Translations under genes and position numbers: made by a program
Shown: positions 50,650 through 60,002 of the stretch, in pieces
Layout: each line of letters begins with the position of its first letter
Position numbering within the stretch: position 1 is the stretch's first letter
Notes under the pieces: model-generated
Told to the model about the DNA's origin: nothing
The model's input: only the letters and a program-made list of their open reading frames with translations
The model's database searches: none
Origin: Rhizobium subbaraonis
Lineage (GTDB): Bacteria > Pseudomonadota > Alphaproteobacteria > Rhizobiales > Rhizobiaceae
DNA: 64,000 bases
Assembly: GCF_900220975.1 (NCBI RefSeq)
Contig: NZ_OBQD01000005.1
Coordinates: 263,447 to 327,446 of the forward strand
Direction: 5' to 3'

Positions 50650-51385
50650 GCTGGCGATCCGAGCTCATTCATCCGCGGGTGCTTTGCCCTTTTTGCTTCG
50701 CCAATGCAAGGGTGCGCGGGTTTCCGACGCGCGTTTGGGTGCCCCTCTCGCTCGCCCTTCCGTAACGTAAAGCTGCATTTCAACGGGAAAGCATCCACAA
50801 AGTTGTTGATTGTACGGGATTCTGGGTGTCAACTTCGATCTACGTTTTGACAATTCGTCGTCCAAAGCCTCTGCTGGCAACAGCGACGCCAGGTTGCGAA
50901 GCCACTGATTTGGTTAAATATTTACATAGTTCCAGCGTTGCGCGCAGGCCGCGCGGATACCCGCAATCTTCATTTCCGCCCAGGCAAGCATCTGTCGGGG
51001 CTCGAACCAGATCGGCGACTTCACCCGACAATTATTGCCGGACCGTCGCCGCCGGCTGAACAAGCCGGATTGCCGGCGGGGGACATGACGTTTTCCGCCG
51101 GCAACTAGTTGGCGGTGCGCGGCGGTCCAGTCGCGCGACCCAACTGCAGATGGCATCCGACCTGCCGGAAAAGTATATGTTGTGGGCTGAAGTGGCAACG
51201 ATTCGAGCGAACCCCGCAGCCTCCCCTGACGGTTGATGTCAGGCTGCGCGATGCTGCGAGGTTCCTTCGCCTGAACGCCGGTCGAGGGGGAATAATGCTT
51301 CGGTATCAAACGTAAGCGACAGGACGCGCAAGCCTCCAATGACCGGCCCACAAAATGCAAGACAAACGATGCGGGTAACGCAACA
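50650..51385. other. 736-bp intergenic region with strong secondary structure
   Basis: The largest gap in the window, between divergent genes. It contains an AT-rich part (50780-50940), hairpin arms at 51052-51057/51063-51068, a 10-bp stem at 51070-51079/51095-51104, and a CCTGAC/GTCAGG hairpin near 51224-51243. No open frame here has a ribosome site and protein-like composition. A minus-strand frame ending at 50914 reads protein-like only in its last 35-40 codons. It could contain a small RNA, a long leader or a decayed gene. Confidence 0.5.
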
Positions 51386-52081
51386 GTGACGACCATCGAG
51401 AATTCGCCGCCGCCGGGCGGAAAGACAGCAGGAAGCCTCCTTCGCGCCATGGCCGCTCCCGCCGTGTCCGCGCTCATCCTGCTGTTCGCCCGCGCGGTGA
51501 CCGCTGTGCGGGCCATCTGGTCACACGACGGCCCGCCGACACGCCAGTGCGTCTATTTCGCCAATCACAGCAGCCATGGCGATTTCATCCTGATCTGGAC
51601 CGTTCTGCCGCCCCGATTGCGGCGTGTGACACGCCCGGTCGCGGGTGCGGAGTACTGGCTCAGATCCTGGCTGACCCGCTTCATCGGCAGGGACGTGTTC
51701 AATGCGGTGCTGATCGAACGCGAGCGCGAGACGCGCACGGAGGATCCGATCGCCTGCATGGCGCAAACGCTCGATGGCGGCGCCTCGCTGATCCTCTTTC
51801 CGGAAGGCACGCGCAATCAGGGCGACGATCCATTGCTGCCCTTCAAGAGCGGCATCTATCATCTGGCGCGGTCCCGCCCCGATGTCGAGTTCGTGCCGGT
51901 CTGGATCAGCAATCTCAATCGCGTAATGCCGAAGGGAGAGTTCGTTCCGGTGCCCCTCATCTGCACGGTAAGCTTCGGGCCGCCGTTGCGACTGCGCGAC
52001 GGCGAGGCGAAGGAACCCTTTCTCGATCGCGCGCGCTCAGCACTTCTTTCGCTTTCCCCGCATGCAGGCGAGACCCCATGA
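51386..52081 (+). CDS. Lysophospholipid acyltransferase family protein (PlsC-like)
   Basis: 231-residue membrane-associated acyltransferase with an N-terminal hydrophobic segment (about 21-42). The catalytic HX4D motif is His61-Asp66 in ANHSSHGD, and the substrate motif is FPEGTR at 138-143. This is the 1-acyl-glycerol-3-phosphate acyltransferase superfamily. It starts at GTG 51386 with only a weak upstream site, and its stop overlaps the next ATG (ATGA). As the first gene of a four-gene lipid cassette it would provide phosphatidic acid or a variant to the CDP-DAG synthase-like enzyme that follows. Confidence 0.9.
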   Translation: MTTIENSPPPGGKTAGSLLRAMAAPAVSALILLFARAVTAVRAIWSHDGPPTRQCVYFANHSSHGDFILIWTVLPPRLRRVTRPVAGAEYWLRSWLTRFIGRDVFNAVLIERERETRTEDPIACMAQTLDGGASLILFPEGTRNQGDDPLLPFKSGIYHLARSRPDVEFVPVWISNLNRVMPKGEFVPVPLICTVSFGPPLRLRDGEAKEPFLDRARSALLSLSPHAGETP

Positions 52082-53028
52082 CCGACCCGCGCTCCCAACT
52101 CCTCACCCTGGTATTCGGCATCGTCGTGTTTTTGGTGATGGCAACCGTGATCGGCCAGGTGCTGCAGCGCAGGCTGTCTCCCAATGGCACGAACGCCGGA
52201 ATCGAAAACCTGAACGCCCGCATCTATGCCTGGTGGGTGATGGTCGCGCTTCTGGGCCTTGCCTTTCTGGCGGGCCGCGCGGGCGTCATTGCGCTCTTCG
52301 CCTTCTGCTCTTTTGCCGCCCTTCGCGAGTTCGTCACCCTGACCCGCACCCGCCGGGCCGACCATTGGGCGCTTGCAGCCGCATTCTTCGTGGTGCTGCC
52401 GATCCAGTATTACCTCGTCGCGACCGACTGGTACGGGCTCTATGCCATCTTCATTCCGGTCTATGCCTTCCTGCTGATGCCGATCGTCTCGGTGCTTCGG
52501 GGCGATACCGAGCGCTTCCTCGACCGCGTCGCCGAGGTGCAGTGGGCCCTGATGATCTGCGTGTTCTGCGTATCCCACGTGCCGGCGCTGCTGACGCTGC
52601 AGATTCCCGATTACGAGGGGCGAAACGTGCTGCTGATCGCCTTCCTGGTAATCGTCGTCCAGATGAGCGACGTGCTCCAGTATGTCTGGGGCAAGATCTT
52701 CGGCCGGCACAAGATCGCCCCGAAACTGTCGCCCTCCAAGACGGTCGAGGGCTTTGTCGGCGGTGTCGCAAGTGCCACGCTGATCGGTGCAGCACTGTGG
52801 TGGATCACGCCGTTTTCCCCGCTGCAAGCGGGCCTGATGGCGCTTGTGATCACACTGATGGGCTTCTTTGGCGGGCTGGTCATGTCGGCCATCAAGCGCG
52901 ACCGCGGCGTCAAGGACTGGGGACATATCGTCGAGGGACACGGCGGTCTGATCGACCGGCTCGATTCGGTGATCTTCTCCGCTCCCATCTTCTTCCACAT
53001 CGTCCGCTACGGGTGGTCGCTGACATGA
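52078..53028 (+). CDS. Second CdsA-like phosphatidate cytidylyltransferase
   Basis: 316-residue polytopic membrane protein with about eight helices. The CdsA family end is clear: SKTVEGFVGG followed by GGLVMSAIKRDRGVKDWG and HGGLIDRLDS. It is longer than the housekeeping CdsA (276 residues) and diverged from it. In the cassette it probably makes a CDP-activated lipid for the downstream CDP-alcohol transferase. It resembles YnbB-like proteins in gene context. Both its ends overlap neighbours by ATGA. Confidence 0.9.
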   Translation: MTDPRSQLLTLVFGIVVFLVMATVIGQVLQRRLSPNGTNAGIENLNARIYAWWVMVALLGLAFLAGRAGVIALFAFCSFAALREFVTLTRTRRADHWALAAAFFVVLPIQYYLVATDWYGLYAIFIPVYAFLLMPIVSVLRGDTERFLDRVAEVQWALMICVFCVSHVPALLTLQIPDYEGRNVLLIAFLVIVVQMSDVLQYVWGKIFGRHKIAPKLSPSKTVEGFVGGVASATLIGAALWWITPFSPLQAGLMALVITLMGFFGGLVMSAIKRDRGVKDWGHIVEGHGGLIDRLDSVIFSAPIFFHIVRYGWSLT

Positions 53029-53420
53029 ACGGCAACGCGCGCCCGCTTGCGCAGAGCAGCGCCGTCCACATGGGCGTGGCCTTCGTGGCCATGGGAGGCT
53101 GGGCGATCCTTGCCAACCGCGGCCACGCGCCGGCGCAGATGCTGCTTGCCGGGGCCGTGCAGGGCGCGATGTCTGCTGCAATCACGCTCTTTCTCAAGAA
53201 GGCGATCGAGAGGCTGGCCCGGATCGTCACCGGCGCAGGAAGGCTCTGGCTGCCGCCGGCGCTCGTGATTGCCGTGTCGGGGACGGCGCTGGCATTGATC
53301 CATCGCATCGCCGGCACGCCAGAAATCCTGCGCACGATCGCCGTTCCGCTGCTGGTCTCGGCCAGCTATGCCGCCTCATACAACTATTCGCTTCATCGAA
53401 AGGAACAGGGATCGCCATGA
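53025..53420 (+). CDS. Small polytopic membrane protein of the lipid cassette
   Basis: 131-residue protein with four hydrophobic helices (about 14-31, 36-56, 73-94 and 98-119) and a basic stretch between the second and third. I recognise no family. It is coupled to genes on both sides by ATGA overlaps, which strongly implies a role in the same pathway, for instance as a small subunit, lipid transporter or scaffold. This role is inference. Confidence 0.82.
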   Translation: MNGNARPLAQSSAVHMGVAFVAMGGWAILANRGHAPAQMLLAGAVQGAMSAAITLFLKKAIERLARIVTGAGRLWLPPALVIAVSGTALALIHRIAGTPEILRTIAVPLLVSASYAASYNYSLHRKEQGSP

Positions 53421-54061
53421 CAGAGAGCGGAGACCGCCGCCCCCTTTCCAGCCGCGACACCCGCTGGGCACGTTCTACGGCGCAATGGCTGGCAAAGCGA
53501 TCGATCACGCCGAACCAGATCTCGCAGGCGAGCATGGTGGCGGCGGCGATCGCCGGTCTTTGCTTCTGGCTGTCCGGGCAGCAGGAGGGGATTATCGCAG
53601 CCCTGCTCCTGATCGCCGCCGCCCTCTCCTGCCAGCTGCGGCTCCTCTGCAATCTCTTCGATGGCATGGTCGCAGTGGAGGGCGGCAAGGGGCAGGCCGA
53701 TGGGCCGTTCTGGAACGAGTTTCCCGACCGCGTCGCCGACATCCTCATCCTTGCCGGTGCCGGATATGGGATCAGCTCACCTGCGCTCGGCTGGGCAGCC
53801 GCTGCCTTCGCCGTATTGACTGCATATGTTCGCGAACTCGGCCGTGCCGCAGGAGCGCCCGGCGACTTCTCCGGTCCGATGGCCAAGCAGCACCGGATGG
53901 CCGTGATGACCGCCGCAGCCGTCCTCGCGGCATTTGCAACGGTGTGGGAACGGCAACTGACAGTCATGGACACGGCGCTCTGGATCGTCGCGGTCGGGGC
54001 CGCACTGACGGCCATGCGCCGCGGACGCAAGCTCGTTCGCCACCTCAAAGGTAAGCGCTGA
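53417..54061 (+). CDS. CDP-alcohol phosphatidyltransferase family protein with variant motif
   Basis: 214-residue polytopic membrane protein at the end of the lipid cassette. The family motif DxxDGxxAR...GxxxDxxxD is recognisable but altered: CNLFDGMVAVEGGKG at 78-92 has Asn79 for the first Asp and Val87 for Arg, while FPDRVAD (102-108) keeps the last two Asp and Asn100 replaces Gly. Similar variants occur, from memory, in YnbA-like proteins, so it may be a distinct transferase subfamily rather than a dead enzyme. The alcohol substrate is unknown. Confidence 0.87.
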   Translation: MTESGDRRPLSSRDTRWARSTAQWLAKRSITPNQISQASMVAAAIAGLCFWLSGQQEGIIAALLLIAAALSCQLRLLCNLFDGMVAVEGGKGQADGPFWNEFPDRVADILILAGAGYGISSPALGWAAAAFAVLTAYVRELGRAAGAPGDFSGPMAKQHRMAVMTAAAVLAAFATVWERQLTVMDTALWIVAVGAALTAMRRGRKLVRHLKGKR

Positions 54062-54328
54062 GAGACCTGTTCTACGCGAAAACAGCCGCTACTACGCCCA
54101 CTTCGGCCCTCGCCCTCACGACGGCGCCGCGCAAACCGCTCCCGACAAACAGAAAGGCTCGGAAACTCTGCCAGCCCATGACTAAAATGTGGAATATCTT
54201 CCACCAAACTCAGGCTTTTGCGATTGAGTTTTGCAACAGAAATTTGCCTGAAAATTGAGTGCCGGTGATTCTGTCGTAAAAGTGAGGAATTGTGCGACAA
54301 GCTTCGTTCCAGTTTTCCATGCGATTTG

Positions 54329-55255
54329 TCAGCGCACGGTCAGAAGGTACTTCAAGCCCTGCGTGAAGCCGCGCGGTGCGACTGTGAGGTGATCCTCATC
54401 GTCCAGGACCACCGACTTCAATTGCAGGTTCGGATACTTTCTGCTCTCCAACGCCGCCTCCAAAGCCCGATTGTCGGAGACCATATCTACGGTCTGGTTG
54501 TAGCACCGGTCGCCTTTGCGCTTGGCCTCAAAGGAGCCGACATAGAGATAGACCTTCGCCGGCAGGTCCTTGTTCTGCGTGGCGTAGTCTGTTTCAAGCT
54601 TCAATGCGTGGCGTTTGTCGTACCAGAGAGAGGGGCTACCGAGGATATAGCCGCTAAACAGGCCGGGTTCAGTGAATAGGATCTGTGCACCAAGCAAAGC
54701 ACCGTAGGAGTGGCCAAGGAAGAGCGATCTGGCGGGATCGGTCCGGTAGCGGGCGGCGATGAAGGGTTTCACCTGATCACCCAGATATCGCTGATAGGCC
54801 CGTCCTTGCCCATGGATCGCACCAGCAGGTGCGCTCCTTGGACCGTTCGACGTGGGGGTGTAGTCGCGCTGACGGCTGACCTTGGCATCCTCACCGATTC
54901 CATAAGACAAACCGACAAGAATGAATTCCTCGATCCGGGGCCCTTCGACGTTCAGGCGGCGGCTGATCTGTCGGATGATCGGGAAAGCGTAGTCAGCATC
55001 GGTGACATAAAGCACGGGGTAGCGCCGCTGCGGTTCCTTCGCATAGGACGGCGGCAAGGCGACGAAGACTTGGTAACCGCGACCAGAAACCGGATCGGGG
55101 ACATCCCAGACTTCACTATCGATGATCTCGTATGCGCGCCCCTCTCCCAACTGAGCTTTTGGACCCGACTGCGCGTAGATGTGGGTCGGACCGCTGGAGA
55201 CGCTGAAGCCAGCGATGACGGCTATCAGTAGGGTATTCAGAAAACAGCGACGCAT
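54329..55255 (-). CDS. Exported alpha/beta hydrolase, esterase D/IroE-type
   Basis: 308-residue secreted esterase of the PF00756-like group. A signal peptide covers about residues 1-29 (ending IYAQS). The nucleophile is Ser183 in LGHSYGALLG, and a late His in DDEDHLTV completes the triad. PVLYVTDADYAF and IEEFILVGLSYG are typical of the IroE/feruloyl esterase relatives that open ester-linked siderophores or aryl esters. GGAGG lies 6 nt before the ATG. It is a single gene, convergent with the lipid cassette; the substrate is not known. Confidence 0.87.
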   Translation of the reverse strand: MRRCFLNTLLIAVIAGFSVSSGPTHIYAQSGPKAQLGEGRAYEIIDSEVWDVPDPVSGRGYQVFVALPPSYAKEPQRRYPVLYVTDADYAFPIIRQISRRLNVEGPRIEEFILVGLSYGIGEDAKVSRQRDYTPTSNGPRSAPAGAIHGQGRAYQRYLGDQVKPFIAARYRTDPARSLFLGHSYGALLGAQILFTEPGLFSGYILGSPSLWYDKRHALKLETDYATQNKDLPAKVYLYVGSFEAKRKGDRCYNQTVDMVSDNRALEAALESRKYPNLQLKSVVLDDEDHLTVAPRGFTQGLKYLLTVR

Positions 55256-55619
55256 GTGAAACCTCCGCGTGCAGCACTACTATGGCGCGGAGGGTTAGTG
55301 GCATACATGCGCGGCAATAAGGCTAAAATCTTATCGATTGCATTTGTACTTAATGAACCGTGACAGCCGAGAATGGCGGTTTTGGTAAAGCTGTAAAGCT
55401 GCCAGCATTTCGGCGCAAAAATCCCATTCAAAACGACGGTGTTGCGACTGAATTTACGACGTTGCAAACCGCCATTCCACGGCAGGTGAGTATGCAGACA
55501 AACCACCTGAAACACCGATGCCAAAAGGGAATTGGCATCGGTATCTACCGGGTTTCCACATTTCGGTTAGAATCTGGGGCAGCTCTGCCGTGCAATTGTT
55601 GTTGCAGTGGAAAACTGTC
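55256..55619. other. Intergenic region, 364 bp, between esterase and pyrG
   Basis: Relatively AT-rich. It contains the upstream region of the esterase gene and a hairpin that may end the pyrG transcript (55514-55542). I see no gene; the open minus-strand frame at 55237-55524 overlaps the esterase signal peptide in another frame and has no ribosome site. Confidence 0.5.
55514..55542 (-). terminator. Possible terminator after pyrG
   Basis: Perfect 9-bp stem ACCGATGCC/GGCATCGGT (55514-55522, 55534-55542) with an 11-nt loop, about 78 nt past the pyrG stop; followed on the minus strand by GTTTC. Moderate. Confidence 0.4.
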
Positions 55620-57335
<1,716 letters not shown>

Positions 57336-57349
57336 CTACACAAGAAGAA

Positions 57350-57376
57350 GGCCGGCGGGCTTATCGCCTGCCGGCC
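57350..57376 (-). terminator. Rho-independent terminator after secG
   Basis: 11-bp stem with one wobble (57350-57360, 57366-57376), loop TTATC, GC-rich, followed on the minus strand by CTTCTTCTTG. It lies 22 nt past the secG stop and before pyrG. Confidence 0.68.
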
Positions 57377-57397
57377 GGTTCACATCATTTCGTCCGC

Positions 57398-57871
57398 TTA
57401 CTGCCCGGTCGGAACGTCCGTGTTCGGAGCCGGGGCGGCGGGAGCGGCAGTGCCGCCCTGCGGGGCTGCCCCGGTCGCCGGAGCGGTGTTGATCGCAGGC
57501 GCCGTGCCGCCGTCTGTCGGAACGCCATTGCTTTCCTGCGCCGGAGCCTGCGGAGCTGCCGGCGGCGGCGCCTCGCCTCCGAGCGAATTGAGAACACCGT
57601 TGCCATCGCCCGTGGTGCCGGGAATCCTGTCGAGGATATCCGTCGGCTTGGATTCGTAGCGCGACAGGATGCCCATGCCGAGCGCCAGAACGAAGAACAG
57701 CGTAGCGAGGATGGCGGTGGTGCGCGTCAGTGCGTTCGCAGCACCTCGGGCCGACATGAAGCCGGAGCCGCCGCCGATACCGAGACCGCCGCCTTCCGAC
57801 CGCTGGATCAGCACGATGCCGATCAGCGCCACGACGACCATGAGATAGATGACAAGCAAAACGGTCTGCAT
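57398..57871 (-). CDS. secG: Protein translocase subunit SecG
   Basis: 157-residue membrane protein of the SecYEG channel. Two membrane helices flank the conserved RSEGGGLGIGGGSGFMSARG turn (residues about 24-43). The C terminus has a long Pro/Ala/Thr-rich tail of about 80 residues, typical of alphaproteobacterial SecG and absent in E. coli. AGGG precedes ATG 57871. It lies between tpiA and pyrG, as in related genomes. Confidence 0.94.
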   Translation of the reverse strand: MQTVLLVIYLMVVVALIGIVLIQRSEGGGLGIGGGSGFMSARGAANALTRTTAILATLFFVLALGMGILSRYESKPTDILDRIPGTTGDGNGVLNSLGGEAPPPAAPQAPAQESNGVPTDGGTAPAINTAPATGAAPQGGTAAPAAPAPNTDVPTGQ

Positions 57872-57966
57872 ATTTTGAACCCTGCCCGAAGGCACAGAGA
57901 AAGAGATTGGCGGCTCAATATACCAAGCCGCCCGTCATTCCAAGCCCCACCCGGCAAAAGCCGGCT

Positions 57967-58737
57967 TCAGGCCACCAGTTCCTCGTATGCCCGGTAGATG
58001 GCAAGGAAGTCGTCGGATTTCAAGCTCGCACCGCCGACCAGCGCGCCGTCGACGTTTGCGACTGCCATCAACTCCTTTGCATTGCCTGGCTTGACCGAAC
58101 CGCCGTAGAGAATGCGCATCTTCGCGCCCTCCTCGCCGAACCGCGCCTTCAGCTCCTCGCGCATGAAGGCATGGGCCTCTGCGACATCGGCCGTAGTCGG
58201 CGTCAGCCCGGTCCCGATCGCCCAGACGGGCTCGTAGGCGATGACGGTGTTTTCCGCCGCAGCACCATCCGGGACCGAGCCCGCGAGCTGCGTCTTCAGA
58301 ACGTCGAGGGTCCTGCCTGCCCTACGCTCCGCCTCCGTCTCCCCGATGCAGACGATCGCGACGAGTTCGGCCGCGTGGGCGGCTTCCGCCTTGGCACGCA
58401 CCAGCGCATCGGACTCGCCATGGTCGGTGCGCCGCTCCGAATGGCCGACGATGACGTGGGTGCCGAAGCAATCCGCGATCATCTCCGCAGACACATCACC
58501 CGTATGCGCCCCGGAAACCTTATGGTGGCAGTCCTGCGCACCGATCAGGAGCGGGCTGTCGTCGCAGAGCGCCGTCGAGACGTAGAGCAGAGTCACCGGC
58601 GGGCAGATCAGCGCCTCGACCTTCTCCGAAAGTGCTCCCTTCACACCCTCCGCCATCGCCTTGATCTCGTTCAACGAAGCGCGCGTGCCGTTCATTTTCC
58701 AGTTTCCGGCTACAAGCGGGGTCACATCCGGGGTCAT
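57967..58737 (-). CDS. tpiA: Triose-phosphate isomerase
   Basis: Interconverts dihydroxyacetone phosphate and glyceraldehyde-3-phosphate. The 256-residue TIM barrel has [10 protein letters not shown] with the catalytic Lys, the VIVGHSERR catalytic His, [15 protein letters not shown] with the catalytic Glu and the loop, and [12 protein letters not shown] near the end. GAGGAGG precedes the ATG. It is upstream of secG with a 95-bp gap. Confidence 0.97.
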   Translation of the reverse strand: MTPDVTPLVAGNWKMNGTRASLNEIKAMAEGVKGALSEKVEALICPPVTLLYVSTALCDDSPLLIGAQDCHHKVSGAHTGDVSAEMIADCFGTHVIVGHSERRTDHGESDALVRAKAEAAHAAELVAIVCIGETEAERRAGRTLDVLKTQLAGSVPDGAAAENTVIAYEPVWAIGTGLTPTTADVAEAHAFMREELKARFGEEGAKMRILYGGSVKPGNAKELMAVANVDGALVGGASLKSDDFLAIYRAYEELVA

Positions 58738-58862
58738 CTTGCCTCCTCAAGGTTACGTTCGGTTCCGTGCACCTAGCAAACCGGCGCGGTCATTGTAAGG
58801 GTGCTGCACCGCATCCCGTCACCGTCACGCCCATTTCACTCAATTCATTCAATGCACGTCGT

Positions 58863-59771
58863 TCAATGCGCGAAAAGCCAGTTCAGCGCTTCGCGCCAGT
58901 CCGTCATCCGGACCGGCGTCCCGTGCGAACCGGTACTGAAGAGCACGAACTGCGTCGGCACGCCGGCCTGGAGAAGCTTGCGAAACTGCGCAAGCTGGTC
59001 TTGCGCTGCATAGACCTTGTCGCGCTCTCCATGGGTGAAATAGATCGGCAACTTCGCCTTGTAGGCGGCGCTGTCGGCATAGTTCGGATCCGTGGCGCCG
59101 CCCATCACGATCATGCCAGCCAGATTCCTGACCGCTTCCGGATCCCGCGCGATCTGCCAGCAGATGAAGCTGCCCATCGAGGCGCAGGAGAGCACAACCG
59201 GGGCGTCCGGCGAATTCCGTCGCGCTTCCTCGATCAGGCCTGCGATCGGCGACGCCCCCTTCTCGTCGAAGCTCTTCACACTTGCCGAATAGTAGACCCC
59301 GCCATTGCGCACCGCGAGGTTTTTGAGGCGGTTGAAATTGCCGCCGAAGCTCCAGTCGTTGTTACCGAGCCTTCGATCGCCGCCGCGGCCATGGATGAAG
59401 ATGACGGTGAAGCTCGCGCCCTTCCGATTTCCGGTGACGGCGACGTCCAGGGCTCCACGCGCGGTGGAAATCGTCAGGTTTTCCTGGTCGCGCTTGACCG
59501 CGGTGGATACGTATGCCGCCTTGGCGCGGCGTTCCGGTACCTGGTCGCGGCCGTTGATATCCCGCATTTCCTGGTAATCGACGACGCGCATGGCGCCACC
59601 GTCGCTGCTTTCGATCACCGCCGGATAGGCGAAGAGCTCGTCTTTCCACGGCGCCAGCGATGCGGCAGCGGCAGACATGGCAGGCAGCGCGGAGACGACG
59701 ATTGCGGCCAGAACAAGCCGGGCGCCGCGCAAAAGACGCGTTTTCCGGCAATGAATTGTGGACTGCGGCAT
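58863..59771 (-). CDS. Exported alpha/beta hydrolase with atypical nucleophile elbow
   Basis: 302-residue protein with a signal peptide (about 1-36, ending SAAAA). The hydrolase fold is visible: VIFIHGRGGD (oxyanion loop, 124-132), the nucleophile elbow CASMG with Ser198 and Cys in place of the first Gly, YFTHGERDKVY with a possible acid residue and STGSHGTPV with a late His. The substrate is unknown. ATG 59771 has GGGAG upstream and gives the signal peptide. It is divergent from parE across 231 bp. Confidence 0.83.
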   Translation of the reverse strand: MPQSTIHCRKTRLLRGARLVLAAIVVSALPAMSAAAASLAPWKDELFAYPAVIESSDGGAMRVVDYQEMRDINGRDQVPERRAKAAYVSTAVKRDQENLTISTARGALDVAVTGNRKGASFTVIFIHGRGGDRRLGNNDWSFGGNFNRLKNLAVRNGGVYYSASVKSFDEKGASPIAGLIEEARRNSPDAPVVLSCASMGSFICWQIARDPEAVRNLAGMIVMGGATDPNYADSAAYKAKLPIYFTHGERDKVYAAQDQLAQFRKLLQAGVPTQFVLFSTGSHGTPVRMTDWREALNWLFAH

Positions 59772-60002
59772 CAAGTCGGGCTCCCTTCGGGCGGCAAGTC
59801 TTGCCATTCCGGGTCTGGCGACGCAATCCTCGCAGCAGACATTTTCACCGGAGCGATGCCGGCCTCGAAGGAGAACGAATCGCGAAACCGCGCGAAATCT
59901 GGCACACTGCCGCTGATTCGCCGATCCGGTGCGAAACCTTGAAATTCCAAGCCGTCACGGCCACTTCCCCGCGGCCGCAAGCTACGAAGTCTGAACAGCC
60001 CG

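Noticed and set aside
50990-51060. tRNA-like T-arm (GGTTCGAGCCCC on the minus strand)
   Set aside because: The T-stem has a mismatch, and no matching acceptor, D-arm or anticodon arm is found at the right distances.
50914-51516. 200-codon minus-strand frame overlapping the acyltransferase start
   Set aside because: Mostly Arg-rich random-looking composition and overlaps a solid gene; only its last 35-40 codons look protein-like, reported as a low-interest remnant.
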